The notes under the pieces were generated by a model. That model searched no databases. It was given only the letters and a program-made list of their open reading frames with translations, and was not told where the DNA came from. Positions 10,828 through 23,715 of a stretch of DNA of 64,000 nt are shown piece after piece. The translations under genes were made by a program, and so were the position numbers. The stretch's first letter is position 1. Each line of letters starts with the position of its first letter. The stretch is from Maylandia zebra (taxonomy: Eukaryota > Chordata > Actinopteri > Cichliformes > Cichlidae). Location of the stretch: contig NC_135187.1 of NCBI RefSeq assembly GCF_041146795.1, forward strand, positions 37,099,056 to 37,163,055, given 5' to 3'.

Positions 10828-11796
10828 ATATATATATATATATATCAGCCATTAAAGGGATGTTGTCAAAGTTCGGCTTCATGTGAGCCTCACAATCAAG
10901 AAGTGTGCAGACAGTAAAGGTTTTAGACTCGGAATTCTAAATTTATAAATACACATATTCACAAACGGAAAATGTTTCTGCAAGGAAGGAAATTCAGGAG
11001 TCAGGAGGTTTCAAGAGTAAATATTTCAACAGCAGCATCATTCCATGAAAAATCTGTCAGTGGCCAACTTCCTTTAGCACCAGCAGACTTTCTTCTACAT
11101 GGATGGATCAACATGAACGAGCAGCAGCCCCCCTCTAAACTGATGAGAAGCTCAACATTAAGCCCGAGTTCTCTGGGATCCAGAACCTTCAAACAGTCAT
11201 AAAACCTTATTCAGGACGTAATGCTGTTAGGCTGATGTGGTCTGTCCAATCTGTTACACAGAACGTGATTTCACAGGCACGAGTCAGCTTCATAGGGTTA
11301 AAAACTTCCTATATCAGAAAATTATTTTGACACAGAAGGAACTAAGATCACCCTGGTATGAAAAGAGGACTGATTCATCACACTGATGCTGAACTGTGTG
11401 ATGGCTCATGCTGACAAACAGAAACAGATTTGGTCTATAGTCGGTGTTTCCTGCAGTGTCACAGAGTGAAGACCAAATACTTTGAGTTTCTGTAAGTGAA
11501 AATACTCATAGTATGAAAGTAACGTAATTTAACATAGTGTGATTAAATATGCTAAACTCCTGCAGAAGAAGATGAGCTGATTCTGAGGGGGTCAGGTGTA
11601 ACTCATTCAAATTGCAGCATTTTAAACAGGTTTGTTTTTCTTGTATTCAGACAATGATATAATTTTGATGCAATATTTGATAAAACAAATTTAAAAAGTG
11701 AGGCGGATTGTTTTCATGTATGCTCAGCCACAAACATTTAAATCAACATACTCGCTTCTTTGGACAAATCTATTCTACAGGTTCATTATGAAAATA
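10828..11796. other. No gene recognised
   Basis: Short AT run, then apparently unique sequence without a recognisable domain or repeat. Confidence 0.3.
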
Positions 11797-12161
11797 CAGT
11801 AGAACCCCGACTTACGAAATTAATTCGTTCCCGAGGGTCTTTCGTAAGTCGAAAATGTTTGTAAGTCGAAGCACCCATCGCGCCTTTTGAGTGAAAGATA
11901 GGCTATAGGCTAATTGCTAACTACAACAACAATACGTCGTTCAAGTGGAACAGCGAAGCGCAAGTACGAAAGCCAAGGGGGTTGTCACATGATTCGGAAG
12001 GCATTGTGGTTATTGTAGGCATTCTGGGCTCAGCCAATCAGAGCCAGCGGATTTCGTTACGCGAGCATTTTGCTGTAACACGGGCAGAAATATTGCCGTT
12101 AAGTGCCTTCGTAACTTGAATTTTTCGTTAAATGGGGTATTCGTAAGTCGGGGTTCCACTG
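11797..12161. mobile_element. Tigger/pogo-like MITE
   Basis: 365 bp with terminal inverted repeats CAGTAGAACCCCGACTTACG and CAGTGGAACCCCGACTTACG, flanked on each side by TA (11795-11796, 12162-12163), the target duplication of Tc1/mariner elements. The termini resemble the Tigger branch. No transposase. Confidence 0.75.
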
Positions 12162-12374
12162 TATTGCACATCCCAGAGTCTTTTTGTTGCTGTCAGGATG
12201 CAGCACTTAAACCTTATGCAGGAAGATTTAGGCTCAATGCTCTATATTTTCAATATAAATGACAAAAATGTATGTAACACTCAGAAACATACTATGAATC
12301 ACTACAGCTTTAATATTAAGTGACTTATGAATATAAATCTGTGGATGTGATCAGAGCTGATAAAGCGTCCAAGC

Positions 12375-14002
12375 TTAAACACAGGTGTGGTTTTTAATAA
12401 GTAACTTCTTATTGAATCCTTTACCGCAGATGCTGCACTTATAGAGTTTCTCCCCTGTGTGAATTGTCATGTGTTCAGTCAGATGCACGTTTTGTTTAAA
12501 ACTCTTTCCACAAACTGAACAACCAAATGGTTTCTCTCCTGTGTGAATTCTCATGTGTGTCTTCAAATTGCCCTTGAGGCTGAACATTTTACCGCACTCA
12601 GTGCAGCTGAAGGACTCCTTCAGAGGAACTGTCTTCTCACTTTGGTTCTGGCGGAGCTGTGATGGCTCGCCGACACACCTGTGCGTTTTGAGCTGCGTAT
12701 ACCAGGTGAACCTTTTGTCACAAGCGCTGCAGCTGAACCGTTTCTCCTCTGTGTGGACAGACATGTGCAGCGTCATGCGTCTTTTGTGCGCAAATCTTTT
12801 ATCACAAAAAGGGCAGGTGAAGGGTTTCTCTCCCGTGTGAATTCTTACGTGAAGCTGCAGTGTTCCTTTCTGGCTAAAACTCTTCCCGCAGAACGAACAT
12901 TCAAACGGTTTCTCTCCTGTGTGGATTCTCATGTGTGCCAAGATGTTCCCGCTACAGCTGAAACGTTTCTCACAGACTGAGCAGCTGAATGGTTTCTCTC
13001 CAGTGTGCGTTCTCATGTGGCTGATCAGGTGGTCTCTACGGCAGAATGTCCGTCCACACTCAGAGCAGCTAAATGCCTCCTTATCAGTACTTCTTATCTC
13101 ACTCAGAGAGACAGCGTCACTCCTCAGAGAGTTTAAATGGGGCAGAGATTCTCCAGGTTCCTTCAAAGTTTCGTGGTTTGCTTCAGTCTCAGGTTCTGGG
13201 GCTTTAACATCACTTCCTGGTTGTAAGGAAGTGTCTGGATGTAAGCTCCCGCCAGGTCTTGACCTCACATGAATGCCACTGCTGACCATGTCGCTAACCT
13301 TGCTGCGGCCTTTTTTCAGTCCTGTGTGGATTTTCATGTGCCTGCTCACGTCACCACTGTACCTGAAACTTTTCTTACAGATGGAGCAGCTGAAAGGTTT
13401 CTCTCCTGTGTGAAGTCTCATGTGGCTGATGGAGTTTCCTTTCTGAGAAAATGTTTTGCCACAAAAAGAGCAACTAAAAGGTTTCTCTCCAGTGTGAATT
13501 CTCATGTGTGCTTTGAGGTGTGGCTTTCTGCCGAACCTCTGACCACATTCGGAACAGCTGAACGATCGCTCAATGTTACAGTTAATGTCGATAATAGTGA
13601 AGTTGTGGTTTTTCCGGCATTTTTGACCTGACTGAGGTTCCTTGTTCTGCTCCCAGTCACCGTCACTCACCTCGGTCTCAGAAGAGTCTGAAGCTTTGTC
13701 AGTTCCTGGCTCTGAATGGCTTTCTGAGTCTGAGTTCCTGGCTTCTTTTTTCATTCCAGTCTGATGGCGATGAAGCTGCAAGGACTCTGGTTTCTCCTCA
13801 GCATCTTCTTCATTTTTCACGGGACTGAATGTTAATATGGTGACACAGGCCTCCTGCGGACGTCGAAGCTGATCTGCGTCCTGGCTGCTCCAGGCTTCCT
13901 CCTGCTCCTCTTTGATGTGTGTGTGCTCTGAGTCCAGGAGGGGGCTCCACTGTTGCTGCTCTTCTTCACCAACAATCACTTTGCGGACATCTGACGGTAA
14001 AA
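12375..14002 (-). CDS. C2H2 zinc-finger protein, main exon (11 fingers)
   Basis: A predicted nuclear sequence-specific DNA-binding protein. The exon opens after a good acceptor (pyrimidine tract then CAG at the reverse of 14003-14005) with LPSDVRKVIVGEEE, followed by an acidic stretch with HIKEEQEEAW and SPVKNEEDAEEKPES, usual for teleost multi-finger proteins. Three fingers (FSCSECGQRF, FSCSFCGKTF, FSCSICKKSF) are separated by about 110 residues from eight more. Nine fingers have full C2H2 ligands with TGEKPF linkers. Finger 8 (FTWYTQLKTHRC) and the last (LLIKNHTCV) end in Cys instead of the second His. The stop is at 12375. There is no KRAB or BTB domain here; an upstream exon must supply the start (candidate 29895-29958). 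Not assignable to a named orthologue. Confidence 0.85.
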
Positions 14003-14214
14003 CTGAAACACAGATAGGACAGATGCTAACAGCTTGTTAACTGAGTTCTAACATGATGCTTTAAGTTAATCTTTACAGGCCTATAGCAGCGAGGATCTGT
14101 GCAACAACCTGCTAAACTGTTCCTGTATAACAGAAAGAAGAGGCGTCCTGGAAATGTCAGGTATATGATATTAAACTATTAAACTATACTTTGGTGTGGT
14201 TACAAACTCCGATT

Positions 14215-14290
14215 AATTAATTTTTTTCTATATAGTGCCAAATTACAACAACAGTTGCCTCAAGGTGCTTAATACTGTAAGGTACAATAC
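14215..14290 (-). repeat. L2 LINE tail fragment in the zinc-finger intron
   Basis: TATAGTGCCAAATTACAACA is the reverse of the L2 3' motif seen at 700-735 and 41400-41445. Confidence 0.55.
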
Positions 14291-14828
14291 AATAATACTC
14301 AGTAGACAAAGCAGATAAATAAGGAGTCAAACTGTTTCTTGGATACTACAGGCTTTTCTCAAGAACAGATTTTAAATCTGCTGATTATTGATGTTTTTGT
14401 TCTTTTAAGAACAGTTGTCATATACACATATTTGTTTTTAAAAAGAAGATATCTGCAAAAAAGACAGCGCTATTTTATAGGTTATTAGTCAGACGTTATG
14501 TGAAAGTAGGCAAAATGCTTAGAGGGATCTGAAGGCATCCGCGCAGGAAGTGACCAGCAGGACGAAGCAACCAGAGAAATGAAATGAAAGCCAGCGGTTT
14601 CTGGCAACAAAATAATGGTCAGTGACTGAAAGTGAGGCGGCCTCAGGCTGAGATCATGTCAGTTCTGATGTGAGTGATTAAAGAAGCTACCAATAATACT
14701 GACTGACAGTCCAAATCTTACTCTTTCCCTTAGAATGTTCCAGCCCAGTTGTTCTCTGAGGTTTGAAGACTCTGAGAACATCTGGAGCCTGAGCAGGAGG
14801 GGCACAGGAGGTAGTGCGCGGCTCTGAG

Positions 14829-14925
14829 TAGTGATGGATGAAGCGAGGCTTCGTGAAACACTGAAACACTTGGGCTGGAATTCAATCGAGCCACAGAGTG
14901 ACATCTGCTGGCCAATTTGGCCATC
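14829..14925. repeat. hAT terminal fragment (GATGAAGC-type)
   Basis: AGTGATGGATGAAGCGAGGC, then CTTCGTGAAACACTG and a CATCTGCTGG block. It resembles the end of the element at 23716-25016 and the fragment at 51611-51735. Confidence 0.5.
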
Positions 14926-15422
14926 GCTACATCTTAACAATACTTTCCTGTGAAACAGTGATGCACTGGATAACTGTGTCCATCAGTACAAACAAGGACA
15001 GAAAAATAAAGACAGCAATCTGTGACTGAGGATGAGTGTGCTTCAGCAAAATTCTCTATCAAAACATTTGTGTTTCTCACCATCGATGTCTTTATAAAGT
15101 AAAACACACACAGAAGAGACAACTATGTTTACTGTAATAATCACAGGGTTACAGTTGCTTTTGGGCTCAGTTGGCTCAGAGACTCTGGATGTATTTGCTT
15201 GACTTTCAAGATTTCTGGGAGTTAACATCTAACTTAACATCTCATATTCTGACCAATCATAAAAGACTATTTAACACACATCTTTAAATCAGCAACTTCA
15301 ACCTCTAACCATGAAGAAACTTTCCTGAACTTTAAACTGCTCTGGATTTTCCAACATGTAACACTTGCATGGTGTTTTAGTCAGTGTGAGTGTGGCGCTT
15401 CGGTCATAGTGAACCTGCACAA

Positions 15423-15625
15423 TGGGATCAGAACGATGCCACCTTGAAATGAATATGAAAAAAATATTGAAACTGAAATAAATGTACTGAAAAATTGATA
15501 GTGAAAAACAATTGATTGAAACCGTCATTTTTTTTCAGTTTCACTCTGCTGGCACTGTTTTGGCGTCCGGGGGCGCGCTGGGGGGCGGGGATTCCGACCC
15601 GCATATATTTGCATATATTATGATG
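15423..15625. repeat. Long inverted repeat, left arm
   Basis: TGGGATCAGAACGATGCCAC through GGCGTCCGGGGGCGCGCTGG to the GCATATATTTGCATATATTA block. The reverse complement at about 20469-20705 matches across some 200 bp with small indels. Confidence 0.75.
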
Positions 15626-16043
15626 CTGACCAATGACTGGAGAAAACACTGACGTCGCAGCTGCGGTCACGGACAAACTTGCACGTGTCTGTTCGGGAAT
15701 GGCAGCGTTTACATTACCGACTATTTCAAAGTGACAGCCTGAGGTGTTCTTCAGTAAATTGGACTACCAGACAGGAGGACCTGAGGCTCCACCGCATTAT
15801 TTTTGGTAAGCTAAATGTGTTTCAGAATCAGAATCAGAATCAGAATACTTTATTGATCCCTGGGGGAAATTATTTTTTGTTACAGTGCTCCATTTTAAAC
15901 CAACATTAAGACAAGACAGACAATACGCTAACTAAGAATAGTACAATATATACATATATATACATACATACATACATACATAAGTCACTCATAAATAAAT
16001 ATTTGGAAAAGAAACATGTGTAGTTGTAGCAGCAAACAGTGTG

Positions 16044-16646
16044 TTAAGTGGATGCGTTGTACAGGGAGATGGCCACAGGCAGGAATGATTTCCTGTGTCG
16101 TTCAGTGGTGCTTTTCGGTAATCTCAGTCTCTCACTGAACGAGCTCCTGTGACTGACCAACATGTCATGGAGTGGGTGGGAGGTGTTATCCAACATTGTC
16201 TTTATCTTGGACAGCATCCGCCTCTCCGACACCACCTTGAGGGAGTCCAGCTCCATCCCCACAACATTGCTGGCCTTACGGATCAGTTTATTAAGTCTGT
16301 TGGCATCTGCGACCCTCAGCCTGCTCCCCCAGCATGCAACAGCATAGAGGATCGCACTGGCCACCACAGACTCATAGAAAATCCTCAGCATTTTCTGGCA
16401 GATGTTGAAGGACCTCAGTCGCCTCAAAAAATAGAGACGACTCTGGCCCTTCCTGTAAAGTGCTGTGGTGTTTTTAGCCCAGTCCAGTTTATTGTCAATG
16501 TGTACTCCAAGGTATTTATAGTCCTCCACAATGTCAACACTGACCCCCTGGATTGAAACAGGGGTCAAGTGTTTCCTGGTCTTCCTGAAGTCCACGATCA
16601 GTTCCTTGGTCTTTGCCACGTTGAGCTGCAGATGATTCTGCTCACA
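16044..16646 (-). pseudogene. LINE ORF2, RT thumb and C-terminus, after a second frameshift
   Basis: Reads [20 protein letters not shown], then KYLGVHIDNKLDW, RLYFLRRLRSF and ending FLPVAISLYNAS. This is the normal continuation of the RT after the FSDD block. The junction at about 16648-16655 lacks one base relative to the expected TWCEQN, so this part is out of frame with both segments upstream. Confidence 0.75.
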
Positions 16647-19059
16647 CACGTGACAAAGGAGTCGACCACAGCCCGGTACTCTGTCTCATCATCCCTGCTG
16701 ATGCATCCAACCACCGCAGAGTCATCAGAAAACTTCTGAAGATGGAGGTCTTTGTGCAGTGGCTGAAGTCTGTGGTGTAGAGGGTGAAGAGGAAGGGGGA
16801 GAGGACAGTCCCCTGTGGTGCCCCTGTGTTGCTAATCACCTTGTCAGACACACACTGTGGGAGACGTACATATTGTGGTCTTCCTATCAGGTAATCAACA
16901 ATCCAGGACACCAGAGCAGCATCCACCTGCATCGCTGCTAACTTATCACCCAGGAGGGTCGGCCTGATGGTGTTGAAAGCACTGGAAAAGTCAAAAAACA
17001 TGACCCTCACAGTGCTCGCCGGCTGGTCCAGATGGGTGTAGACACGATTGAGCAGGTAGATGATAGCGTCCTCTGTTCCGAGACGAGGCTGATAAGCGAA
17101 CTGAAGGGGATCCAGATGTGGTCTTACTATGGGTCGCAGCTGGTCCAGGATGAGCCTTTCCAGGGTCTTCATGATGTGGGAGGTCAGTGCCACGGGCCTG
17201 TAATCCTGGGGGCCACTGGGACGTGGCGTCTTTGGTACAGGGACGAGGCATGATGTCTTCCACATCACCGGGACCCTCTGCAGACTCAGACTCAGCATAA
17301 ACAGTTTATGAAAGACTCCACACAGCTGGGGGGCACAGGCCTTGAGGACAAGGGGACTCACTCCGTCTGGTCCAGCAGACTTGCCTGAGTGAAGTCTCCT
17401 CATTTGCATCTCAACCTGGTATTGAGTGAAGGTGATGGGTGGGGGAGGGGTGTCAGGAATCTCACAGGAGGCAACATGTGAAGAGAGAGGCTGGCACAGT
17501 GGTGTGGCTCTGGATTCCAGGCTGACTGCAGGTGAGGTTGTGGGGGTGGGAGCAGACACTGTGGTGTCGAATCTATTGAAAAACAGATTCAACTCGTCGG
17601 CTCTATTCTCACCTCCCTCAGCTCCCCTGCTGTTGGTTGGCCTGAATCCAGTGATGGTCTTCATGCCCCTCCACACCTCTCTCATGCTGTTCTGCTGGAG
17701 TTTCCACTCCGGCTTCCTCCTGTAATTGTCCTTAGCCTCTCTGATCTTGTCCTTTAGTAACACCTGGATCTTCCTCACCTCCTCTTTGTTGCCCCCTCTG
17801 AAAGCCCTCTTCTTGTTGTTGAGGAGGGCTTTGATGTCCTTAGTCACCCACGGCTTGTTATTTGGGTAACAATGAACAGTCTGAGCTGGAACAATGGAGT
17901 CGGTGCAGAAAGTTATGTAGCCTGTGATACACTCAGTAAGCCCATTGATGTCCTCGGCGTGAGGCTCACAGAGTGTTTCCCAGTCGGTCACCTCGAAACA
18001 GCCCTGTAGTTCCGCTATTGCCTCCTCTGACCACCTCCTAACAGTCCTGGTGGTCACAGGTTCCCTCCTCACAATTGGCACATAGCGGGGGGTGAGGTGA
18101 ATCAGGTTATGATCTGACCTACCAAGTGGGGGGAGGGAGGAGGAGCTGTATGCATCCTTGACGTTAGCATACAGTAGGTCTAAAGTTTTCTCTCCCCTGG
18201 TGGGACAGTCCACATATTGTTTGAATGTTGGTAGTGTATTGTCCAGTGATACATGGTTGAAGTCACCCGAGATCACAATAAAGGCACTCGGGTGCTGAGT
18301 CTGTAGCCGAGCTATGGCAGAGTGGATAGTGTCACATGCAGCTGTGGGGTTAGCAGAGGGGGGAACATAGACAGCCACCAAGATGACGTGAGAGAATTCC
18401 CTGGGTAAATAATACGGCCTGAGTCCAACAGCCCACAGTTCAGTGTCCGGGCAACAAGTCCTTTCTTTTATTGTTATGTTGGCAGGGTTACACCACCGGT
18501 TGTTAACTAAAACAGCAAGCCCACCTCCTTTACGCTTACCGCTAGCGATGCTGTCCCTGTCCGCCCGAACAGTGTGGAAGCCTTCCACGGAAGCATTCTC
18601 ATCGGGAATGTCCTGGTGCAGCCATGATTCGGTGAAACACATCAGGCTACACTCTCGGTATTCCCTCTGACTCCGTACCAGTGCTGAGAGCTCGTCGATT
18701 TTAATTGCCAACGATCGCACATTTCCCATCACGATAGACGGCAGACACGGTTTAAACCTCCTCCTCGCTTCGAGCCTCCGCTGTCTCACCGTCACCTTTT
18801 TTCTTCTCTTCTGTCCTTGACCTCTGCATCCCCGATGTGTTTTCCTCCAAATTTCAGCTGGTACTTCTGCGGGCCTGGCCAGCGAGCCGGCCGGCATCAG
18901 GGCGATCAGCTGATCTCTGGAGTAAACAGTCCGTGCGTGTAGGAGATGTGCCGCGGTCCCGTTCCATGATAAAAGTAACAGTTCCACGGCCACCAGAAGA
19001 ACAAAAACTCTCTCAATCCACATGATTGAGTAAGAGATAGAAAACGGAGGAAAATACAA
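16642..19059 (-). pseudogene. LINE ORF2, endonuclease and most of RT
   Basis: 805 codons. The first 60 residues include a hydrophobic run (VFVLLVAVELLLLSW) and a basic block. The apurinic-like endonuclease begins near residue 108 (PSIVMGNVRSL), with FTESWL, VISGDFNHVS and the GRSDHNLI motif that carries the catalytic Asp-His. The RT follows: GKSAGPDGVSPLVLKACA, DYRPVALTSHIMKTLERL, MFFDFSSAFNTI and NTGAPQGTVLSP. The frame is lost just before the catalytic block, which is present in another frame (FSDDSAVVG at about 16721-16732). Normal role: target-primed reverse transcription in the nucleus. Confidence 0.8.
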
Positions 19060-19130
19060 GTCAGAAAAAAAAAGAATACGTAAGAAAAAAGAGCTAAACT
19101 AAGAGAAAAGCAGGAGCGACTGTAACAGGC

Positions 19131-19760
19131 TGCACGCTGGTTGGCGTTTGTAAGCTAATCCGTAACTAAGGTCCTTAGCTAGATACCTAGATAGCTAAGG
19201 ACCTAGCTAGCTGAGATGACCACTCGGCTGTCGGGGAAACTAGTTTTGTAAAGTTCGTTTAGCTAACCCGTGCAGGTGAATGAATTTACCCTGACTAAAG
19301 AAATCAAGAGAAACGCACCGGGCTGCTCAGTGACTAACCACGCTTACTGTACTCTTATTATGAGTATTATACTGTAAGAGCAACAGGCTGTAACTCCAAA
19401 ATTAACTGAAGAAAACAGTACAAAGGTTAAAGTACCACATGTGCTGTCAGTGAAAGCTGCAGCTGTTTTATTGATAAATTTAAAGACAAAAAGTCAAAAG
19501 GATTAATCACCCCTGTAACTGTGTCACTATACATCAGCATTAACAGGACCTCAGTTTGGTGTTTCAGGAAACTGCTGATCTCAGACCTGCACAACTATGG
19601 CGTTATTTTTGTGCCACTCTTCTGAGCGCACGTAAAAAAAATTTGCAGGTGCAAGTGTTGCATTTTGAGGAGAAATTTATTTTGAGCGAAGAAAAGCTGA
19701 ATTTGAGTGAACAAAATTCATTACTGCGTGCAAAACATGTATTTCAGTGTTTGCTATTAT

Positions 19761-19822
<62 letters not shown>

Positions 19823-20468
19823 CAGCCCCTCTCACTCAGTTTTTGCATTTGCGCTCGCTCGCAATGTGTTGCTCGCGCTCTCAACATTTCTGCCAGTGCG
19901 CGCTCAACTCTTTCTCTACACCGTTATATTTGTGCCACAAAACCAGCCAATCACAGACTTGGATGCAAAAAAATCTGATTGGCTGTTCTGGTCTCCAATC
20001 AGCTCGAAATGATGAAATGCAATATCCCAGAATGCATTTCGTCCAAAACTCAAACGAGGCAGTGGCGGAGGAACGCAGAGTGGCGGAGTTTGAAATATTA
20101 CTCTGTCTGGGTCACAAAATAAACTTTTAAGATATTTTCATGCGAGAATGTTTCTGTGTAAACTTCTAATATCTGCTCGATTCATCAAGACATCACATAT
20201 TTGCATAAGTGCTCTAATGTCTCCTACAGAGACACGGGTGTCCCTAAATTTAGCAAATATTAGCTTCAGGCTAGCTTGCTACGACGAATAGGCTAATACC
20301 AGCATTTTACCACAACTTCACCAGATGTAGCTAAAAAAACTAAACTAATGTCCAGCCCAGTGGGACAGCAAGGAAAGATGACAAAAATATTTACTTACCT
20401 GCGGTTTAGAGGGTCAAGCTGAAATTGAAGCAGCCATTGAAAGACGGGAAGAGAGAACGATGGCAGCT
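19131..20468. other. Interior of the inverted-repeat pair; (CA)n microsatellite
   Basis: A long CA run at about 19762-19821. The rest has no recognisable gene. Apparent frames through the CA run are repeat translations. Confidence 0.5.
19169..19204. repeat. Hairpin, 13-bp perfect arms
   Basis: AGGTCCTTAGCTA, ten bases, then TAGCTAAGGACCT. Confidence 0.6.
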
Positions 20469-20705
20469 TGGTCAGCACTAGTGGCCTCTATAATGTATGC
20501 AAATACACGCAGGTCAGAATCCCCGCCCCCCCAGCGCGCCCCCGGACGCCACAACAGTGCCAGCAGATTGAAGCTGAAAAAAAAATTTGTTTCAATTAAT
20601 TGTTTTTCACTATCAATTTTATTTTCACTTTCAATACAAGATTTTTCAGTACATTTATTTCAGGTTTTTTCAGTTTCATTTCAAGGTGGCGTCATTCTGA
20701 TCCCA
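20469..20705. repeat. Long inverted repeat, right arm
   Basis: Reverse-complement partner of 15423-15625, ending GGTGGCGTCATTCTGATCCC. The two arms point outward and bracket 5.3 kb including the LINE. Confidence 0.75.
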
Positions 20706-21495
20706 CAGTTTTTGCGTTATTCCCAATAAAAGCATCAGTGGGAATAAAGAAGAAGGAGAAACATACTGAGGATGAAGTCACTGCTGCAAATTACATTTTC
20801 TGTTGAAAGTAGAAAAGATTTGGGAACAGACGAAGGCAAAGCTGTTGTATTTTCTCACTGAAAGCAGAGGCGGTTTTTAGTAAGTTTCCAGTGCAGCGTG
20901 CCTCTCTCTCTGTCTGCTGGAGTGTTGGAGCGCACCCACCAGTCTGTCTGTCTCTAACCTATAAGCTAGTAATCATTCAAATAAGACATTTATATATTAT
21001 GATATATAAATTACATATCGATATAATGTTCTAGATAGTCTAGTCTTCTGGCTACTATTCACAATCCACAGGAAAAATAATAAGAGAGAGAGGGGATTAT
21101 TTTGTTTTGCACATGCACGTATAATTAATTGAAGTTGTAGTATAAAAAAATATGAATTCATTAATTCAGAAGTCCAAACGATTCTGAATGTTTGCTCCCG
21201 GCAATATAACACTGAATATTTCATCAGTGACGTGTGAGGTTACCTTAAACACAGCCCGGCAGTCTTTTTTCTCTTGAACAATAAAATATTAAAAACTGTC
21301 GTGAGTTCACCTGGTGATATTCTCACGCACGAGGCAACTGCGAAAACGGCAAATAAACGAATGTTGTTCACAGCACAGAAAGAGTCAACCATCATTATCG
21401 TTCCCCTCGTGCAGCCTCACAGCTAAAGTGTGCAGGTTACTTTGTGTGCACTCAAATGGAGTCGAGTCAACCAGCGCTACCTGTGTCACAGCCTC
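20706..21495. other. No gene recognised
   Basis: AT-rich sequence without a recognisable coding frame. Confidence 0.3.
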
Positions 21496-23715
21496 CTATG
21501 GAACGCCAGCACTGACATGATGAATTAATTAAATACACCATTAAATAATTAATAAAAATTGGAAATAATTCATTAAATAAATATTTACAACACACTTAAT
21601 TAATTAATAACACATTTAAATCATTATTGACAATTTTAATTATTTAATGATGCATTTAATTCATTTTGGCACTTTTGTCCCCTTCATGTCTCACCTTGAA
21701 ATCATTTCATCTGTCAGCCTCACCCATCAAACTCAGGGGGCGGGGTTAATGCTGCCACTGCAGCTTCTCTAACATTTGATTGGTTGTCGTGCAAAGCAAG
21801 TCAAGACAGGTCGATCCTAGATAATAGATTGCTTGTGTGGACTTGGGGCAGCCAGGTATCCCAGAATGCATTTCAAATCACAGGCAGCAATGGTTTTAAA
21901 ATAACCTGTTTTTCTGTCACCAGCTACACTTTTAACAGTGTTTTCGCCGCGAATGTCACACGTCTGGTCAGGTTGTCAACATAGAACGTGTTTGCAAAAG
22001 TGCTCAGGTGCTTTCAGAGACGTCACTCGCTCTGCGAACAGTCAGCTGACAGAGAGCACCGAGCTCACAGCCCCGGTGTTCCAGCTTCACTGTTTGTTTG
22101 TTTTTGTCTGTTTGTTTGGGGTTTTTTGTTTTTTGGGGGGGGTTACGTTAACCGGTTTGTTTACATATTCCACTCTCCGTGTTCCACATGTTGCATTCGC
22201 AGATTCTCATTTTCACCGAACGATCGTCTCTTTCCGCCTGGTCTTGTGTCTCTGTGCTTCTGTAACATAAAGAACGAGCTGACATTTTTCTCACGAAACC
22301 AGCGATCAGCTCAACAGGCCCTCAGTTTACCTGCATGCATCCTCCTCCTCATCTGTCAGCTGTTTAACACCTGCTGCTAATTCAAGAAACACGCCTACGT
22401 TACCTGGTGATAGTCACAGTTTAACTGGGCAGCCGGTACTCGATATAAAGCAATGTCAGCGCATTTTTCTGCACAAGATAAGTAAATATAGTGTTTTCCC
22501 CGAGCGCAGAGCTGCTGGAGCTTGTTTCCTTACAGAGCACTTTATAGGCGAACAGCTTCATCAGCGGCTGATGTCCAATCACAGCTTTGAAACCTCAGCT
22601 GAGTTTTAGCTCTCAGTGGTTAAACGCTGGACTTCATTCACTCAGGTTCTGTCTGTCGGGTCACGTTTACTTCGCTGTTTTATTTACAACTGAGCAAATC
22701 GGTTTGGCTGAGGTTAAAGTTACGTTTCATAACTGCATAGTTTCACAGACGTTTAATGGTTCACTGGCACATGTGTTAGACTGAACTATTCTGGTGTGTT
22801 TTGGATTTAACAGTGAATTTTGAGATTAAACTGACATTTAAAACGTTTTTATTGAAAGAGGAAAGAGAAGAGAAGGCGCATTTCCACCGAGAGGAGCAGA
22901 GTTTGCAATAGAGATGGCACGATACCACTTTTTTATGACCGATACCGATATCACAAATTTGGATATCTGCCGATACCGATATGAAGCTGATATAGTGTTT
23001 TTTTAATCAATAAAACTGTTTTTTTAATATCTTGCTGCATTTTGTAGAAGTTCATACTCAAGTTTAACTAAACAACAACACTAAAGCTATTCTGTTATAC
23101 CTGTATGTAAAAAACACACTGCACCCAAAATATTTCATAGTTCAGCAAAACTGATCAATCTAATAAACGTAAACCTGCAACATCCTCCCTACTCTGGTAT
23201 TTTAAAGAGTACTTACCAGAAATATTAAACAACCTAACTAATAGGGCTGCAAACTCCCAGCAAAAAGAAAAAATAGGGAACCACCCCCCGCCCTCCACCT
23301 CATGATGCTTAATCGATGTAATCAAATTTAATTTGATGCAGTGTGAAAAAATGCACAGAAATCAATTATTTTTCAAGAATAATTAAACAGATTCAACATC
23401 TTTCTTCAACAGAACTGCAGACTGCACAGATGGTTCCCAAAGGAAAAAGTACTATAGCTTACTAGGGTATATTAGACTTAACAGTTACTATATACAGTAA
23501 TGGACTTCTATATATTTTACATCAGATTAAAACTTTGGGTGTCAGATTCAGATAATTATTTATTAAAAGCTCGACATTTTAAATGAGTGTCAGTTTTGGC
23601 CGGCGGTCATAGGTTCTGTCCAATAATATGACGCGAGACTGGAGTAAAAGACATCCATGGATTGGCCCTTTTATTAAAGAAGGAGCATGATAAGAGCACA
23701 AACACTAACTACAGC

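Larger units (their letters stand above)
15824..19130 (-). mobile_element. Near full-length non-LTR retrotransposon (APE endonuclease + RT)
   Basis: The 3' terminus lies at the left: on the minus strand it reads GGGATCAATAAAGTATTCTG then repeats of ATTCTG. The coding part at 16044-19059 holds endonuclease and reverse transcriptase; a short 5' leader follows to about 19130. It lies inside the pair of inverted repeats at 15423 and 20469. Two frameshifts make it inactive. Clade is Jockey-superfamily, L2/Rex1-like, by eye. Confidence 0.8.

Noticed and set aside
12553-13631. Plus-strand frames of 95-120 codons
   Set aside because: Antisense shadows of the zinc-finger exon.
19707-20012. Frame with a long His-Thr run
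   Set aside because: Translation of the CA microsatellite.
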